Source: Bacteroidales bacterium
Lineage (GTDB): Bacteria > Bacteroidota > Bacteroidia > Bacteroidales > GCA-2748055
Direction: 5' to 3'
Assembly: GCA_021738565.1 (NCBI GenBank)
Contig: JAIPBT010000028.1
Span: 1-52,074, forward strand
DNA: 52,074 nt
A program made the translations under genes and the position numbers. Within the stretch, counting starts at the first letter, position 1. Every line of letters starts with the position of its first letter. The notes under the pieces were generated by a model. That model was not told the origin of the DNA. It saw only the letters and a list, made by a program, of their open reading frames with translations, and did no database searches. This document shows positions 33,276 through 42,247 of the stretch, in pieces.

Positions 33276-35888
33276 TCAGAATCGAAAATAGAACCTCACC
33301 GCAGTTCCGTAATATTTCCAGTTTTCAAAGGCAGTATAAATTCCAACATCAAATAAAAATCCTATCTCCTCCATACTGTAACCTGCCTGTATGTGATGAT
33401 TTACATTGGATGTGGTCAGGTAACTCACTGAAAAAGATTCTTTCCATAATCGTTCGCTGAACCAGGGAAGCATCTTTAATGCCAGGAATGTGGATTGAAG
33501 TTTGCCATGTGCCTGTACAAAGTATTGGTTGGTACTTGCCCGGTAGTGATCCATCAGCAAAAATGTCTCTTCAAATCCGATCATATCAAACAGCAGGGGT
33601 GATGTTTTAAAATGCCGGAAATCTGAATAATGCATATCAGAAGAATTGATAAAAGCGCCTCCTTCTACCCTGTATTTGAATGTTGAAAGCAACCCGACCT
33701 CCACCTCCTGGTGCAGTCCGCCATAGACCAGGTTGTAATCGGCCCATCCCGTGTTTTTAACCGGGAAAGCCTGTTTGTATATTGCATAAACGGTAGGATA
33801 ATCAGATTTAAAATATTGCTTTCTCCCCCTTCTCAAGCGGTAGTAGTATTCATGTGTGTATTCAAACCTGACCTGCCCGAAAAGTATTTTCGAATCTGCA
33901 ATTCCCGGAAGCGCCTGTCCCTCATGAGAGATGTTATTGAGACTGTAATTCTTCGAATTCCTGAATAAAATTGAAAAACTTGAATTGTTGGTAAGCTCCC
34001 GCCGGTTCTCAATATTCATTGTCGCGTAAAAAACAAGCCCTGTCGCCACATCCATCCTGTGCTCCAGGGAGGCTGCGATCCGCTCATAGCGTTTTGAGTA
34101 ATTCTCCCTGTAAAACAAGGAATAGGCCGTATTCGTGGGCAGGGGAATCCCCGTTTCACCATTGTAATCTTCCGATTTGTAGTGCAGTCTGAGAGCAATC
34201 TTTGCCCTGACAGGCGCAGCATACAGGATATCTGAATTCCAATATATAAAAGGTGCATTCCTCGCAAAAGCATATCCTGCTTCAATGTTCGACCGGTACG
34301 CCACGGAGAAATCAGGCCTGTAGTCAATACCGATATCCTGCCCGTAAATAAAACCGTCAACGGTATTGAATGAAAACATGGAAGGATCGAACAATCCTCC
34401 GTAAATGATCCGTAATTTCCTGTTGGCCGACTGGAATGTTTTGCCGATGATAAAATCCCTGGTCCTGTATGTTGGCCTTCGCGGTGATCTCCTTATTGAA
34501 TCCCTTGCCGAAACGGATGCCGGACCCCCGGTCCCAAGCAATGAATCCCTTTTGACCAATGTGTTCTTCTCTTCAAATGTTAACGGAACCGGACGTATGT
34601 CATTCCAGAACAAGGAATCAGTAGTGACAGCATTCGGCGCCACACTGAATTTTGTACCTTCAACTTCCAGCTTGTTTTCTGAACTGTCTGCTTTTTGAGT
34701 CTCCTTTTCCATCAGCCTGGTGAGTCTGGCCATATCACGGTCGTCGATCTCCTCTTTTTCAAGGATCTCCTGGATCTTTTCCTGCTCTTCGGAGACCTCC
34801 TCTACCTGCACTTCTTCAGGTTGTGACTGCGGCTCGAAATAGGAGCTGGGCAGGTTGGGGTTGAGGACAGTTTTCTTATATTTTAATGAGGAAACATATG
34901 TAACATCAGCGTCTACTCCGGCAATTTCAACATCCAAATCGAGTTTGTGGCTTACGGGAAGCCATGCATCCATGATCACATTGGCATATTGCTGCTGCAG
35001 CAAGAGGTCCCCTGCAATGGTGTTTACAACCAGGTCGCTGGAATGAAGACACCAGAGGTCCTCAACGATATACAGGTATCCTGAACAAACCTGTTGGCTT
35101 TTCCGTTTGGGGATCACCCTGATCTTCGCAATCATGTGATTCCCCTGGAGGAAAGAGCCTTCAAAATTAAAATCGTAATAAAAAAATGCATTTCTTGCCA
35201 GGGGTGAAACAATCGACTCGATCTGTTGCTGGTATAGGCTTGCATTGATATAATCCATCGGGTTAACCCTTTCCACGTATCCCGGGATGGTATTCTGTGA
35301 CGCGATGATCCGCATATCGTACCTGTCGGGCGCCGTGTAGGTAACATCGTTCAATGATTCCAGCATGTATGCCCGGTCCTCTTCAACTTTGATATCCCCC
35401 ACTTCAATGCGCCTTGCAATGGCCCTGGGCAGCTTATGAAAATAAGCGGTGCCCTTGATATAGATCTCAGCATTGTAGGTGGATACCTGGTTCAGGTGGT
35501 AATTGGCCAGTCCGATCGCCTTGCGCATGATCCTGTATGCAGGATCTTCTCCACTCGCGGAAACACGTACCTCTGGTATCATGTAGGTCTGGGGCGGCAT
35601 CTCAATATCCATAGAAATGAACTCCTCCCCCAGCGTTATCTGCCTGAAAACCTCCGTATAGCCAAGACTTCTGAAAAATATGGTGTAATCACCGGAAGGA
35701 AGGGGCAACGAAAACAGCCCAAGTGAATTCGTTGTTGTTCCCCGTTTCAATTCCTTGATAAAGATGGAAGCATAGGGAATGGCATTCCCGTCCGTATCCA
35801 CCACCGTGCCTTTGATCCCCTGTCCATGCAAGACCGGCCCTGAAAACACAATGAAAGCAACTGCAATGAAAACAACCTTTTTCAACAT
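33276..35888 (-). CDS. DUF5686 outer-membrane protein with carboxypeptidase-regulatory-like domain
   Basis: 870 residues. A signal peptide (about 1-23, PVLHGQG) is followed by a CarboxypepD_reg-like domain (IKGTVVDTDGNAIPYASIFI) and a TonB-plug-like transition (MIPEVRVSASGEDPAYRIMRKAI near 100). A DUF5686 body with predicted beta-barrel strands follows, ending in alternating aromatic residues (GTAVRFYFRF). A charged Glu/Lys-rich stretch lies near 365-400. Family members are common in Bacteroidota; function is unsettled, with outer-membrane transport or assembly suggested. Co-transcribed with the NRAMP-like gene. Confidence 0.85.
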   Translation of the reverse strand: MLKKVVFIAVAFIVFSGPVLHGQGIKGTVVDTDGNAIPYASIFIKELKRGTTTNSLGLFSLPLPSGDYTIFFRSLGYTEVFRQITLGEEFISMDIEMPPQTYMIPEVRVSASGEDPAYRIMRKAIGLANYHLNQVSTYNAEIYIKGTAYFHKLPRAIARRIEVGDIKVEEDRAYMLESLNDVTYTAPDRYDMRIIASQNTIPGYVERVNPMDYINASLYQQQIESIVSPLARNAFFYYDFNFEGSFLQGNHMIAKIRVIPKRKSQQVCSGYLYIVEDLWCLHSSDLVVNTIAGDLLLQQQYANVIMDAWLPVSHKLDLDVEIAGVDADVTYVSSLKYKKTVLNPNLPSSYFEPQSQPEEVQVEEVSEEQEKIQEILEKEEIDDRDMARLTRLMEKETQKADSSENKLEVEGTKFSVAPNAVTTDSLFWNDIRPVPLTFEEKNTLVKRDSLLGTGGPASVSARDSIRRSPRRPTYRTRDFIIGKTFQSANRKLRIIYGGLFDPSMFSFNTVDGFIYGQDIGIDYRPDFSVAYRSNIEAGYAFARNAPFIYWNSDILYAAPVRAKIALRLHYKSEDYNGETGIPLPTNTAYSLFYRENYSKRYERIAASLEHRMDVATGLVFYATMNIENRRELTNNSSFSILFRNSKNYSLNNISHEGQALPGIADSKILFGQVRFEYTHEYYYRLRRGRKQYFKSDYPTVYAIYKQAFPVKNTGWADYNLVYGGLHQEVEVGLLSTFKYRVEGGAFINSSDMHYSDFRHFKTSPLLFDMIGFEETFLLMDHYRASTNQYFVQAHGKLQSTFLALKMLPWFSERLWKESFSVSYLTTSNVNHHIQAGYSMEEIGFLFDVGIYTAFENWKYYGTAVRFYFRF

Positions 35889-36031
35889 CCTGTGAAAATA
35901 GTAAAATCTACAGACAGAGGGCTACTTTCTTTTTATAATTTCATCAATTTACCCCCCCGCGAAGAACGAGTAACAAAGTCCCACCACGGGAAGCGAGGCC
36001 GAAACATTTTCCCAAATCGGTTGTTTTGAAC

Positions 36032-36039
36032 TATCTTTG
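36032..36039 (+). promoter_or_regulatory. -7 box upstream of chaN-like gene
   Basis: TATCTTTG fits the Bacteroidota -7 element TAnnTTTG and lies 30 bp ahead of the ATG at 36069. The -33 region is only T-rich, so this is a partial promoter match. Confidence 0.4.
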
Positions 36040-36068
36040 AAATAAAATAAAACCGTTATTATTCAATA

Positions 36069-36938
36069 ATGCATAAAAGAACCATCACAACCATCATGGC
36101 AGCCTTTTTGGCTGTAACCCTTTCCCTCGGACAAAAACCGGCGTATACACTGTTCGATACCGGCGGGAAGGAGGCAAAGTATAAGAAACTGGTGAAGGCA
36201 GCCACGGAGGCCAATGTTGTCCTCTTCGGCGAGCTCCACAACAACCCCATCTCCCACTGGCTCCAGTATGAACTGACTGTTGACCTTTACCAGGAAATCG
36301 GGAAAGACCTTGTGCTGGGCGCTGAAATGTTTGAGGCCGATGGGCAGATAATCATGGACGAATACTTTGCAGGACTGATCACACAGGAAAAATTTGAAGA
36401 GGAAATGCGGCTTTGGGACAATTACAAGACCGATTACAAACCCCTGGTTGAATTTGCACGCGACAGCGGACTGAGGTTCATTGCCACCAATATCCCACGG
36501 AGGTATGCAAATTCTGTTTATAAAATGGGATTGGAAACATTGACAGGTCTTTCAAGCCTTGCACTCACTTATATGATGCCTTTGCCGCTGAGTTATGACA
36601 CCACCCTGGTAAGTTACATTGCCCTGGCAGGCGGAGGTCCCATGGGCGGACATGGCAGTCCCGGCCTCAGAGATGCACAGGCCGTTAAAGATGCCACCAT
36701 GGCCCATTTTATCCTGAAAAACCTGGAGGAGGATCATACCATGATCCACTTTAACGGGGCCTATCATTCAGATGTGTATGAAGGTATCTATTATTTTCTG
36801 AAGAATGCCGATCCCTCCCTTGATATCCTTACAATCAGCACTGTATCACAGGATAACATCAGTGAACTTGACGCAGAAAATACAAACAAGGCAGACTATA
36901 TCATCGCCATTCCGGAAAGCATGACAAAAACATACTGA
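36069..36938 (+). CDS. ChaN-family secreted protein (haem/iron-related)
   Basis: 289 residues with a signal peptide (about 1-20, VTLSLGQ). The ChaN hallmark VVLFGELHNNPISHWLQYEL lies at residues 50-69, followed by VLGAEMFEADGQ and FIATNIPRRYA. Campylobacter ChaN is an iron-regulated haem-binding lipoprotein; the wider family is thought to act in iron or haem acquisition, or as a hydrolase. Here the protein lacks a clear lipobox. FNGAYHSDVYEGIYYFL near 230 contains the late conserved His. Its stop codon is one base from the start of the polysaccharide deacetylase gene, so the two are likely translated from one mRNA. Confidence 0.85.
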   Translation: MHKRTITTIMAAFLAVTLSLGQKPAYTLFDTGGKEAKYKKLVKAATEANVVLFGELHNNPISHWLQYELTVDLYQEIGKDLVLGAEMFEADGQIIMDEYFAGLITQEKFEEEMRLWDNYKTDYKPLVEFARDSGLRFIATNIPRRYANSVYKMGLETLTGLSSLALTYMMPLPLSYDTTLVSYIALAGGGPMGGHGSPGLRDAQAVKDATMAHFILKNLEEDHTMIHFNGAYHSDVYEGIYYFLKNADPSLDILTISTVSQDNISELDAENTNKADYIIAIPESMTKTY

Positions 36939-36939
36939 T

Positions 36940-37764
36940 ATGAAAACAAAAACCGTTTTACTTGCAACCCTGACAACCATGTTTATCAACGCACAAATTC
37001 AGGGACAAAGGGAAGATCCGTTTGAATGGCCTGGAAACGCAAAGGCAGCAGTTGTGCTGACCTATGACGACGGTCTCGACTGTCACCTGGATGTGGCGGT
37101 TCCCGCACTGGACAAATATGGCTTAAAAGGTACTTTTTACTGTACAGGGAATTCACCCTCGTTGCAGAACAGAACAGAAGATTGGAGAAGGATCGCCAAA
37201 AACGGCCATGAACTGGGAAACCATACCATTTTTCATCCCTGCGACGGTGAGCGGTTCGACTGGGTGGTGCCGGAGTATGATCTCAACACCTACACCATGG
37301 AACAGATCAGGAATGAACTCTTTGCTGCAAACACGCTGCTGAAGGCCATCGACGGAAAGCAGGAGCGCACATACGCATATACCTGTTCAGATTTTAAAGC
37401 ATCGGGGAAAAGCTTTGTAGACCAGGTCAGGACAATGTTCATAGCCGCACGTTCAGGGGGACCGATTCCCGAATCGATGTCGGAGGTAGACCCGCACTTT
37501 GTCCCCAGCTGGGGCGTAAGCGATCCCACGGGAGAACAGTTAATCAGCTATGTACAGAAGGCATCCGAAAAAAGCACCATGGCCGTGTTCATGTTTCACT
37601 CTGTGGGAGGAGGCTACCTGAATGTCTCCGAAGAAGCTCACGAGACCCTGCTGAAATACCTCAACCAGCACAGAGACACCTACTGGTCCGGCACCTTCAT
37701 GGAAGTAATGCGCTATGTAAAAAAACCAGCAATCCCGACATTCGCTACCACTCGTCGGGACTAA
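36940..37764 (+). CDS. Secreted polysaccharide deacetylase (NodB homology)
   Basis: 274 residues. After a signal peptide (about 1-22, NAQIQGQ) comes the NodB domain: AAVVLTYDDGLDCHLDVAVP holds motif 1 with the paired Asp, and NGHELGNHTIFHPC holds motif 2 (His-x3-His), the metal ligands. VFMFHSVGGGY is the C-terminal motif. Family 4 carbohydrate esterases remove N- or O-acetyl groups from chitin, peptidoglycan or xylan in the periplasm or outside. It begins one base after the chaN-like stop. Confidence 0.88.
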   Translation: MKTKTVLLATLTTMFINAQIQGQREDPFEWPGNAKAAVVLTYDDGLDCHLDVAVPALDKYGLKGTFYCTGNSPSLQNRTEDWRRIAKNGHELGNHTIFHPCDGERFDWVVPEYDLNTYTMEQIRNELFAANTLLKAIDGKQERTYAYTCSDFKASGKSFVDQVRTMFIAARSGGPIPESMSEVDPHFVPSWGVSDPTGEQLISYVQKASEKSTMAVFMFHSVGGGYLNVSEEAHETLLKYLNQHRDTYWSGTFMEVMRYVKKPAIPTFATTRRD

Positions 37765-37843
37765 CCTCCCTAGTGTCTGTCCATAAAGTCCGTTCGACAG
37801 TTCGACAGTAAATGATCAACGGAAGAGGTCTGTTAGTATCAAA

Positions 37844-37955
37844 CCGTCTCACTGTCTCACTGCCTCACCGTCTCACTGCCTCACCGTCTCACCGTCTCAC
37901 CGTCTCACCGTCTCACTGTCTCACCGTCTCACCGTCTCACCGTCCCGCCGTCTGG
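37844..37955. repeat. Octanucleotide minisatellite (14 units)
   Basis: Fourteen consecutive 8-base units of the form CCGTCTCA or CTGTCTCA/CTGCCTCA, with the last two (CCGTCCCG, CCGTCTGG) decaying. It lies between the deacetylase gene and the LapA-like gene. Low-complexity tandem arrays of this type change length by slippage. The non-coding flank (37765-38046) shows nothing else. Confidence 0.92.
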
Positions 37956-38046
37956 TCCGCATCCTAAACAAAAGTGAAATGTATAGTGTTTTATTATCAG
38001 CAGCATAAAAATTTGGAATTCTCAATAATTTTTGTATATTGTCTAC

Positions 38047-38343
38047 ATGCTTAAGCGATACTTGATCATATTGATAACAAGCATTCTCATCGTGATTTTT
38101 GCGGTCCAGAATGTTGACCAGGTGGAAGTCAGCCTCTGGCTGTTTGATGTCAATGCCTCCCTGTCACTGCTTATTATCATTACCCTCTTTATTGGTGCCC
38201 TGGTAACATTGTTGCTGGCGTACCACGAAATACGTAATCGCAACCAAAAGATCAGGGATCTGGAAAACAAGCTCCGGGAATCAGAGAAACAATCCGGTGC
38301 AAAGGAGTTTTTTTCCGGTGAACTGAACGATCAGGATACCTAA
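38047..38343 (+). CDS. LapA-like (DUF1049) small membrane protein
   Basis: About 98 residues from the ATG at 38047; the frame is open from 38032 but MLKRYLII gives a normal N-terminus. Two hydrophobic helices (YLIILITSILIVIFAVQN and SLSLLIIITLFIGALVTLLL) flank a short loop with QNVDQVEVSLWLFDV, the usual LapA/DUF1049 pattern. A charged coiled-coil tail follows (RNRNQKIRDLENKLRE). In E. coli LapA works with LapB in LPS control, but a LapB gene is not adjacent here. Confidence 0.78.
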   Translation: MLKRYLIILITSILIVIFAVQNVDQVEVSLWLFDVNASLSLLIIITLFIGALVTLLLAYHEIRNRNQKIRDLENKLRESEKQSGAKEFFSGELNDQDT

Positions 38344-38532
38344 TGGTTTGACCCGGCTTTCTGCACCCGGCAATCTAACCGGGTTAAGAAAGTGACCTAA
38401 AAAGTGCCGCAAATAGTCGGTGGCGAACCGGCTATTCAACATAGCGGGACATCAGGCCATAGACCATGCAGCAAAAGTGCATGGGAGTTCGCTTCCGAAT
38501 TATAGATATTTATTAATTAAAATGAAATTGAT

Positions 38533-39921
38533 ATGAAAACGAATAACAGAATTCGCAAATTGATAACGCTAATCTCCATACCTGCAGTACTCATGTTCAT
38601 GAGCTGCGACAGGAATACAACCAGCAGTGAGACACAAAAACTGCTTGAAAAACAGGCGCGCATGGTAGACAAGCAACAGGAGTCGATGGACCAGGTCCTG
38701 GAAAAATTCATGCAGACAAGGGACTCCCTGCTGGAAGAACAATCAGAACTCATTCGAACAAAACAGGGGATTGAATCTCAAATGAAAAAGCTTGATTCCG
38801 CGCAAAAGCAATTTGCAGAGACTTTGAAAACTGAGCAGCAGGATTCAGTAAACAGCGAAAAATCAGTGCTGGAAAAACAAATGCAGGAACTCAAGGACAG
38901 CCTTGACAATATTGCTGAAGAGATCAACGCACTGGAATCCCGCAGATCAAGCCTTGGGATCAAGGAAGAGCAACTTGCCGATCAGCTGGGTGTTGCAAAA
39001 GCGAACATGGTTACGGGAATCGAAGAAGTTGATCAGCGTCTGGATAACATCGAAAAGCAGCGGATAATGAAAATGAAAGAGCTGTCACTCAATGAACAAA
39101 AAATTGAACTTGCGAAACAAAAGATCGAACTGCTGAAGGATGAAAAGAATCTTTACCTGAGAGAGAAAAACGACCTGATCAGCCAGGGAGCAGACGACAC
39201 GAAGATCGCTGATTACAATTTAAAGATCAGTGAGATTGACGGATACATTGATGAAGAAAAAAACAAGATAAAAAATGCACAACGCTCAATCAGCAACATA
39301 AATACATGGCTGTCTGATGTAAACGACCTCTCCTCCAGTCTGGAAAACATGATGGAACAGGAATACGATAAAAACAAGACCATTAAGAATTTTACAGGTG
39401 AAGAGATCAGCAGGCTCCGGAAGGAAAAATCCAATATTAACAAAGAGCTTTCCAGGCTGGATTCAATAAAGTCACTCCTGGTGACTGAGAGAAAAGAGAC
39501 CGATAGTTCAATTGTGAATCTGGATCAGGAAATATCGTTGATAAAAAGCCAGGATCTTGCAGATATCCTTGGAGAGAAAGCGGCTCTCGAATCCCAGGAA
39601 GCAAGGTTATCCGGGGAAGAAGCCGAACTGATGTCTGAAAGCAAAGTTCGATCCGGGGAAAAAGGTGCATACATCGACAACCAACTTCTTGCAGAACTTG
39701 AAAAAGAGATCAATGAAAGGCGCCAGAGTATCGAAGAACTGAAATCTGAGATAGCTGCTGAACAGCAGGAGCTTGCAGTAAAAAAAGCCGAAATCAACCA
39801 GAAAAGGTCAGAGCGGGCAAAAGCATTGGGAATTACAACCCTGATACTCATAGCAGCAGTGATATTGCTCGTGGTTTTATTATACATGGTTGGCAGAAAA
39901 AGAAGAAGTTCTAACAAATAA
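38533..39921 (+). CDS. Coiled-coil lipoprotein with C-terminal membrane anchor
   Basis: 462 residues, no recognised family. The N-terminal signal ends MFMSCDRN (Cys25), a plausible lipobox with Asp at +2. Residues 35-425 are almost entirely heptad-rich, charged coiled coil (LEKQMQELKDSLDNIAEEIN; EINERRQSIEELKSEIAAEQ). A single hydrophobic helix, LGITTLILIAAVILLVVLLY, and a basic tail (GRKRRSSNK) close the protein. A lipidated N-terminus plus a C-terminal transmembrane helix implies both ends are membrane-held, perhaps as a looped rod in the periplasm or bridging membranes. It opens the rightward run that leads to the MCE transport genes. Confidence 0.75.
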   Translation: MKTNNRIRKLITLISIPAVLMFMSCDRNTTSSETQKLLEKQARMVDKQQESMDQVLEKFMQTRDSLLEEQSELIRTKQGIESQMKKLDSAQKQFAETLKTEQQDSVNSEKSVLEKQMQELKDSLDNIAEEINALESRRSSLGIKEEQLADQLGVAKANMVTGIEEVDQRLDNIEKQRIMKMKELSLNEQKIELAKQKIELLKDEKNLYLREKNDLISQGADDTKIADYNLKISEIDGYIDEEKNKIKNAQRSISNINTWLSDVNDLSSSLENMMEQEYDKNKTIKNFTGEEISRLRKEKSNINKELSRLDSIKSLLVTERKETDSSIVNLDQEISLIKSQDLADILGEKAALESQEARLSGEEAELMSESKVRSGEKGAYIDNQLLAELEKEINERRQSIEELKSEIAAEQQELAVKKAEINQKRSERAKALGITTLILIAAVILLVVLLYMVGRKRRSSNK

Positions 39922-39949
39922 GAATTATTAATCATAAAATAGAAATGTC

Positions 39950-40411
39950 ATGACTAAAAATGAAAAAATGAAAAATAAAACATCAAAAGAGAAAAATGAA
40001 CCTGGTTTCTGGGACGATACCAAAGAAAACATCAATGAAGGAGCAAGGGTGATCGGAGAAGAAGCCCGGGATATTGGAGAAAGGATCTCCTCCTATTCTG
40101 AGATCATCTTCGGAAAGATCAAAGAGAAAACCGAAGAGGTCTTCCAGTCGGGCAAAGACCTCACTGAAGATGCCGTTAACAGGGCCCAGGAGGTAGCTGA
40201 GAAATACCGCGACAGGAGCGAGATAAGGAAACTGAACGAAGAAAAGAAAAAAGTGGCTTCACAGCTGGGAATGAGCTTTTATCTTATCCTGAAAAACAAC
40301 GACAACAAAGTTCCGGAAACCATACTCAGGAGAAAGGCCATTAAAACCACACTTCATGAAATGGAAGAACTGGACAGGAAGATCCTTGATCTGTCTGATG
40401 AAAATAATTAA
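39950..40411 (+). CDS. Soluble LEA-like amphipathic coiled-coil protein
   Basis: 153 residues, no transmembrane segment or signal. The first 90 residues have repeating amphipathic 11-mer-like helices rich in Lys/Glu/Ala (KENINEGARVIGEEARD; KIKEKTEEVFQSGKDLTEDA), resembling late-embryogenesis-abundant or YtxH/apolipoprotein-like proteins. The C-terminal half (SEIRKLNEEKKKVASQLG; then EELDRKILDLSDE) is helical. Function unknown; stress- or membrane-surface-associated proteins of this type are often membrane-linked. 28 bp after the lipoprotein gene and 4 bp ahead of the next one, so in the same operon. Confidence 0.65.
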   Translation: MTKNEKMKNKTSKEKNEPGFWDDTKENINEGARVIGEEARDIGERISSYSEIIFGKIKEKTEEVFQSGKDLTEDAVNRAQEVAEKYRDRSEIRKLNEEKKKVASQLGMSFYLILKNNDNKVPETILRRKAIKTTLHEMEELDRKILDLSDENN

Positions 40412-40415
40412 TTAA

Positions 40416-40877
40416 ATGATGCAAATTATGAAAAAGAATATCCTTACACACATAATCAATTATACCATGGTTGTCTACCTGGCAGTCTGGGCTTATTATG
40501 CCATTTTCAACTGGGATGTTTTCTCCATAAAGCTGAATACCAATGCAGGTTTTTCAGTGATTGGCGGCTATCCGTTTGCCTTCTTCTTCCTGATTGGGAT
40601 TGCAGCCCTGCTGATTCTGAAGTATTTCATCAATATGAATATCATAGAGTATGAAAAAAGAGAAAAAGACAGCAGGCACAAAATGGCCATCATGGAAAAA
40701 GACATTGAGTTGTTGAAAATGAAGGAGGTACTGTTCAAGATGCAGACTTCAGAAATGGGCAAGAACTCCTCACACCTTGACGCGCTTCATAAAAAGCTGG
40801 ATGAGTTGTCAAACACAATATCACAGCAAAACAGTGAAGAGAAAACAGATGAGAACGGTGACAAGCCGGCTGAATAA
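40416..40877 (+). CDS. Small two-helix membrane protein with coiled-coil tail
   Basis: 153 residues without a recognised family. Two hydrophobic helices (IINYTMVVYLAVWAYYAIF and YPFAFFFLIGIAALLILKYF, about 10-70) are followed by a charged coiled-coil cytoplasmic-type tail (about 75-153). The start is MMQIMKKN; MKKNILTH at the fifth codon would also fit. It lies 4 bp after the LEA-like gene and 21 bp before the HdeD-like gene. Confidence 0.65.
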   Translation: MMQIMKKNILTHIINYTMVVYLAVWAYYAIFNWDVFSIKLNTNAGFSVIGGYPFAFFFLIGIAALLILKYFINMNIIEYEKREKDSRHKMAIMEKDIELLKMKEVLFKMQTSEMGKNSSHLDALHKKLDELSNTISQQNSEEKTDENGDKPAE

Positions 40878-40898
40878 AACACCTTAATCTTACATTCC

Positions 40899-41441
40899 AT
40901 GAACTTGTTTACGCAGAAAAAATCAGGCTGGTACTATTTAATCCAGGGATTGGTTACAACCGTACTTGGTGTAATTTTCCTGATGAATTCCTCAATTTCG
41001 CTGATCGCTATCACCAGGATCATCGGGATCTTATTGCTGGCAGGCGGCGCATTCATACTTTTTGGTGCAATGTACAAAAGGGATGCTGAACAAAAACTGA
41101 TGGTGTTCCAGGGAATAGTGAATATAGGAATTGGATTGGTATTCACACTGTTCCCGGCTGTTCTTACAGGAGTTGTGATCGTAATCATCGGACTGTTCAC
41201 ATTTTTAAGTGGACTATTTAACCTGTTGACTTATAGAAAATTATACGATAAAATGACTCCTACTTTACTGATCAGGAACATATTACTTATCCTGCTCGGA
41301 CTCTTCCTGCTCTTCAATCCCATGAAAGGACAGGAAGCAGTGGCCGTGATCATCGGGGTGTTTGCCCTTGTATTCGGGATTATATCCCTTTACCAGGCAT
41401 ACTGGTTGTTCTTTAGAAAAAAAACCACTAATATTGAATAA
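40899..41441 (+). CDS. HdeD-family (DUF308) membrane protein
   Basis: 180 residues with six hydrophobic helices and the family's paired patterns (YLIQGLVTTVLGVIFLMN; GILLLAGGAFILFGAMY; ALVFGIISLYQAYW). E. coli HdeD contributes to acid resistance at high cell density; function elsewhere is unproven. In this operon it sits between the coiled-coil membrane proteins and the MCE transport genes, 24 bp before mlaE. Confidence 0.82.
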   Translation: MNLFTQKKSGWYYLIQGLVTTVLGVIFLMNSSISLIAITRIIGILLLAGGAFILFGAMYKRDAEQKLMVFQGIVNIGIGLVFTLFPAVLTGVVIVIIGLFTFLSGLFNLLTYRKLYDKMTPTLLIRNILLILLGLFLLFNPMKGQEAVAVIIGVFALVFGIISLYQAYWLFFRKKTTNIE

Positions 41442-41465
41442 CAATCAACTTGTGGCAGAAAAAGC

Positions 41466-42245
41466 ATGAACAGCCGTTCTCCAATGGTTTATAAAACTCA
41501 GCAATTCCTGCTCGACATCGCTGGGATCACCTCTTTTGTGGGCCTGTTTTTCAGGAACCTTTTCACCCGGAGATTTGAAGGAAGGGAATTTTTGAACCAG
41601 TGCTTCAGAACCGGCTATCAATCCCTTCTGCTGATCGGGGTCACTGCCATTATCCTGGGACTGGTACTGACCATACAAACCAGACCCATACTGGCCGACC
41701 TTGGTGCGGTGTCGTGGTTGCCAAATATGGTCTTTGTTTCTGTGGTCACTGAAATGGGGCCCGTAATTTTTGCATTGCTTTTTGCCGGAAAGGTGGGCTC
41801 CGGAATAGGTGCAGAATTAAGTTCCATGCGTGTAACCGATCAGATCGATGCCATGGAGGTTTCCGACACCTATCCATTTAACTATCTTGTTGTTACACGG
41901 GTTTTGGCCACCACCATCATGCTGCCACTCCTGGTGTTTTACGGGGATGCCCTTGCTTTTTTAGGATCATTCATTGGATTGAATGCATACAGCGATATCA
42001 GCTTTCAGCTGTTCTACTCCAGGGCATTTGAAGACTTTTTTTTCAGAGATATTTTCCCCGCCACCATAAAAACGATCTTCTTTGGGTATTTCATTGGCAT
42101 CATAAGCAGTTATATGGGGTATTATTCTGACAAGGGTACCGAGGGAGTCGGACGATCTGCAAATTCAGCGGTGGTAGCCTCATCACTCGTTGTTTTCGTT
42201 CTTGATCTGATCGCCGTTCAAATCACTGATCTTCTTCTGTTTTAA
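41466..42245 (+). CDS. mlaE: MlaE-family ABC permease (MCE lipid transport)
   Basis: 259-residue YrbE/MlaE permease. Hallmarks are GVTAIILGLVLTIQT near residue 60, the cytoplasmic coupling region GKVGSGIGAELSSMRVTDQIDAMEV near 110-135, and the C-terminal GYYSDKGTEGVGRSANSAVV block near 220. It works with the MlaF ATPase and MlaD substrate-binding MCE ring to move phospholipids between the inner membrane and the envelope. Gene order mlaE-mlaF-mlaD with gaps of 2 and 12 bp. No MlaC, MlaB or MlaA gene is in the window. Confidence 0.92.
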   Translation: MNSRSPMVYKTQQFLLDIAGITSFVGLFFRNLFTRRFEGREFLNQCFRTGYQSLLLIGVTAIILGLVLTIQTRPILADLGAVSWLPNMVFVSVVTEMGPVIFALLFAGKVGSGIGAELSSMRVTDQIDAMEVSDTYPFNYLVVTRVLATTIMLPLLVFYGDALAFLGSFIGLNAYSDISFQLFYSRAFEDFFFRDIFPATIKTIFFGYFIGIISSYMGYYSDKGTEGVGRSANSAVVASSLVVFVLDLIAVQITDLLLF

Positions 42246-42247
42246 CA

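Noticed and set aside
37844-37955. CRISPR-like array
   Set aside because: Unit is only 8 bp with no spacers; a minisatellite.
39525-39935. 136-codon leftward frame opposite the coiled-coil lipoprotein
   Set aside because: Ser-rich antisense shadow of a Glu/Lys-rich coiled coil; no family features.
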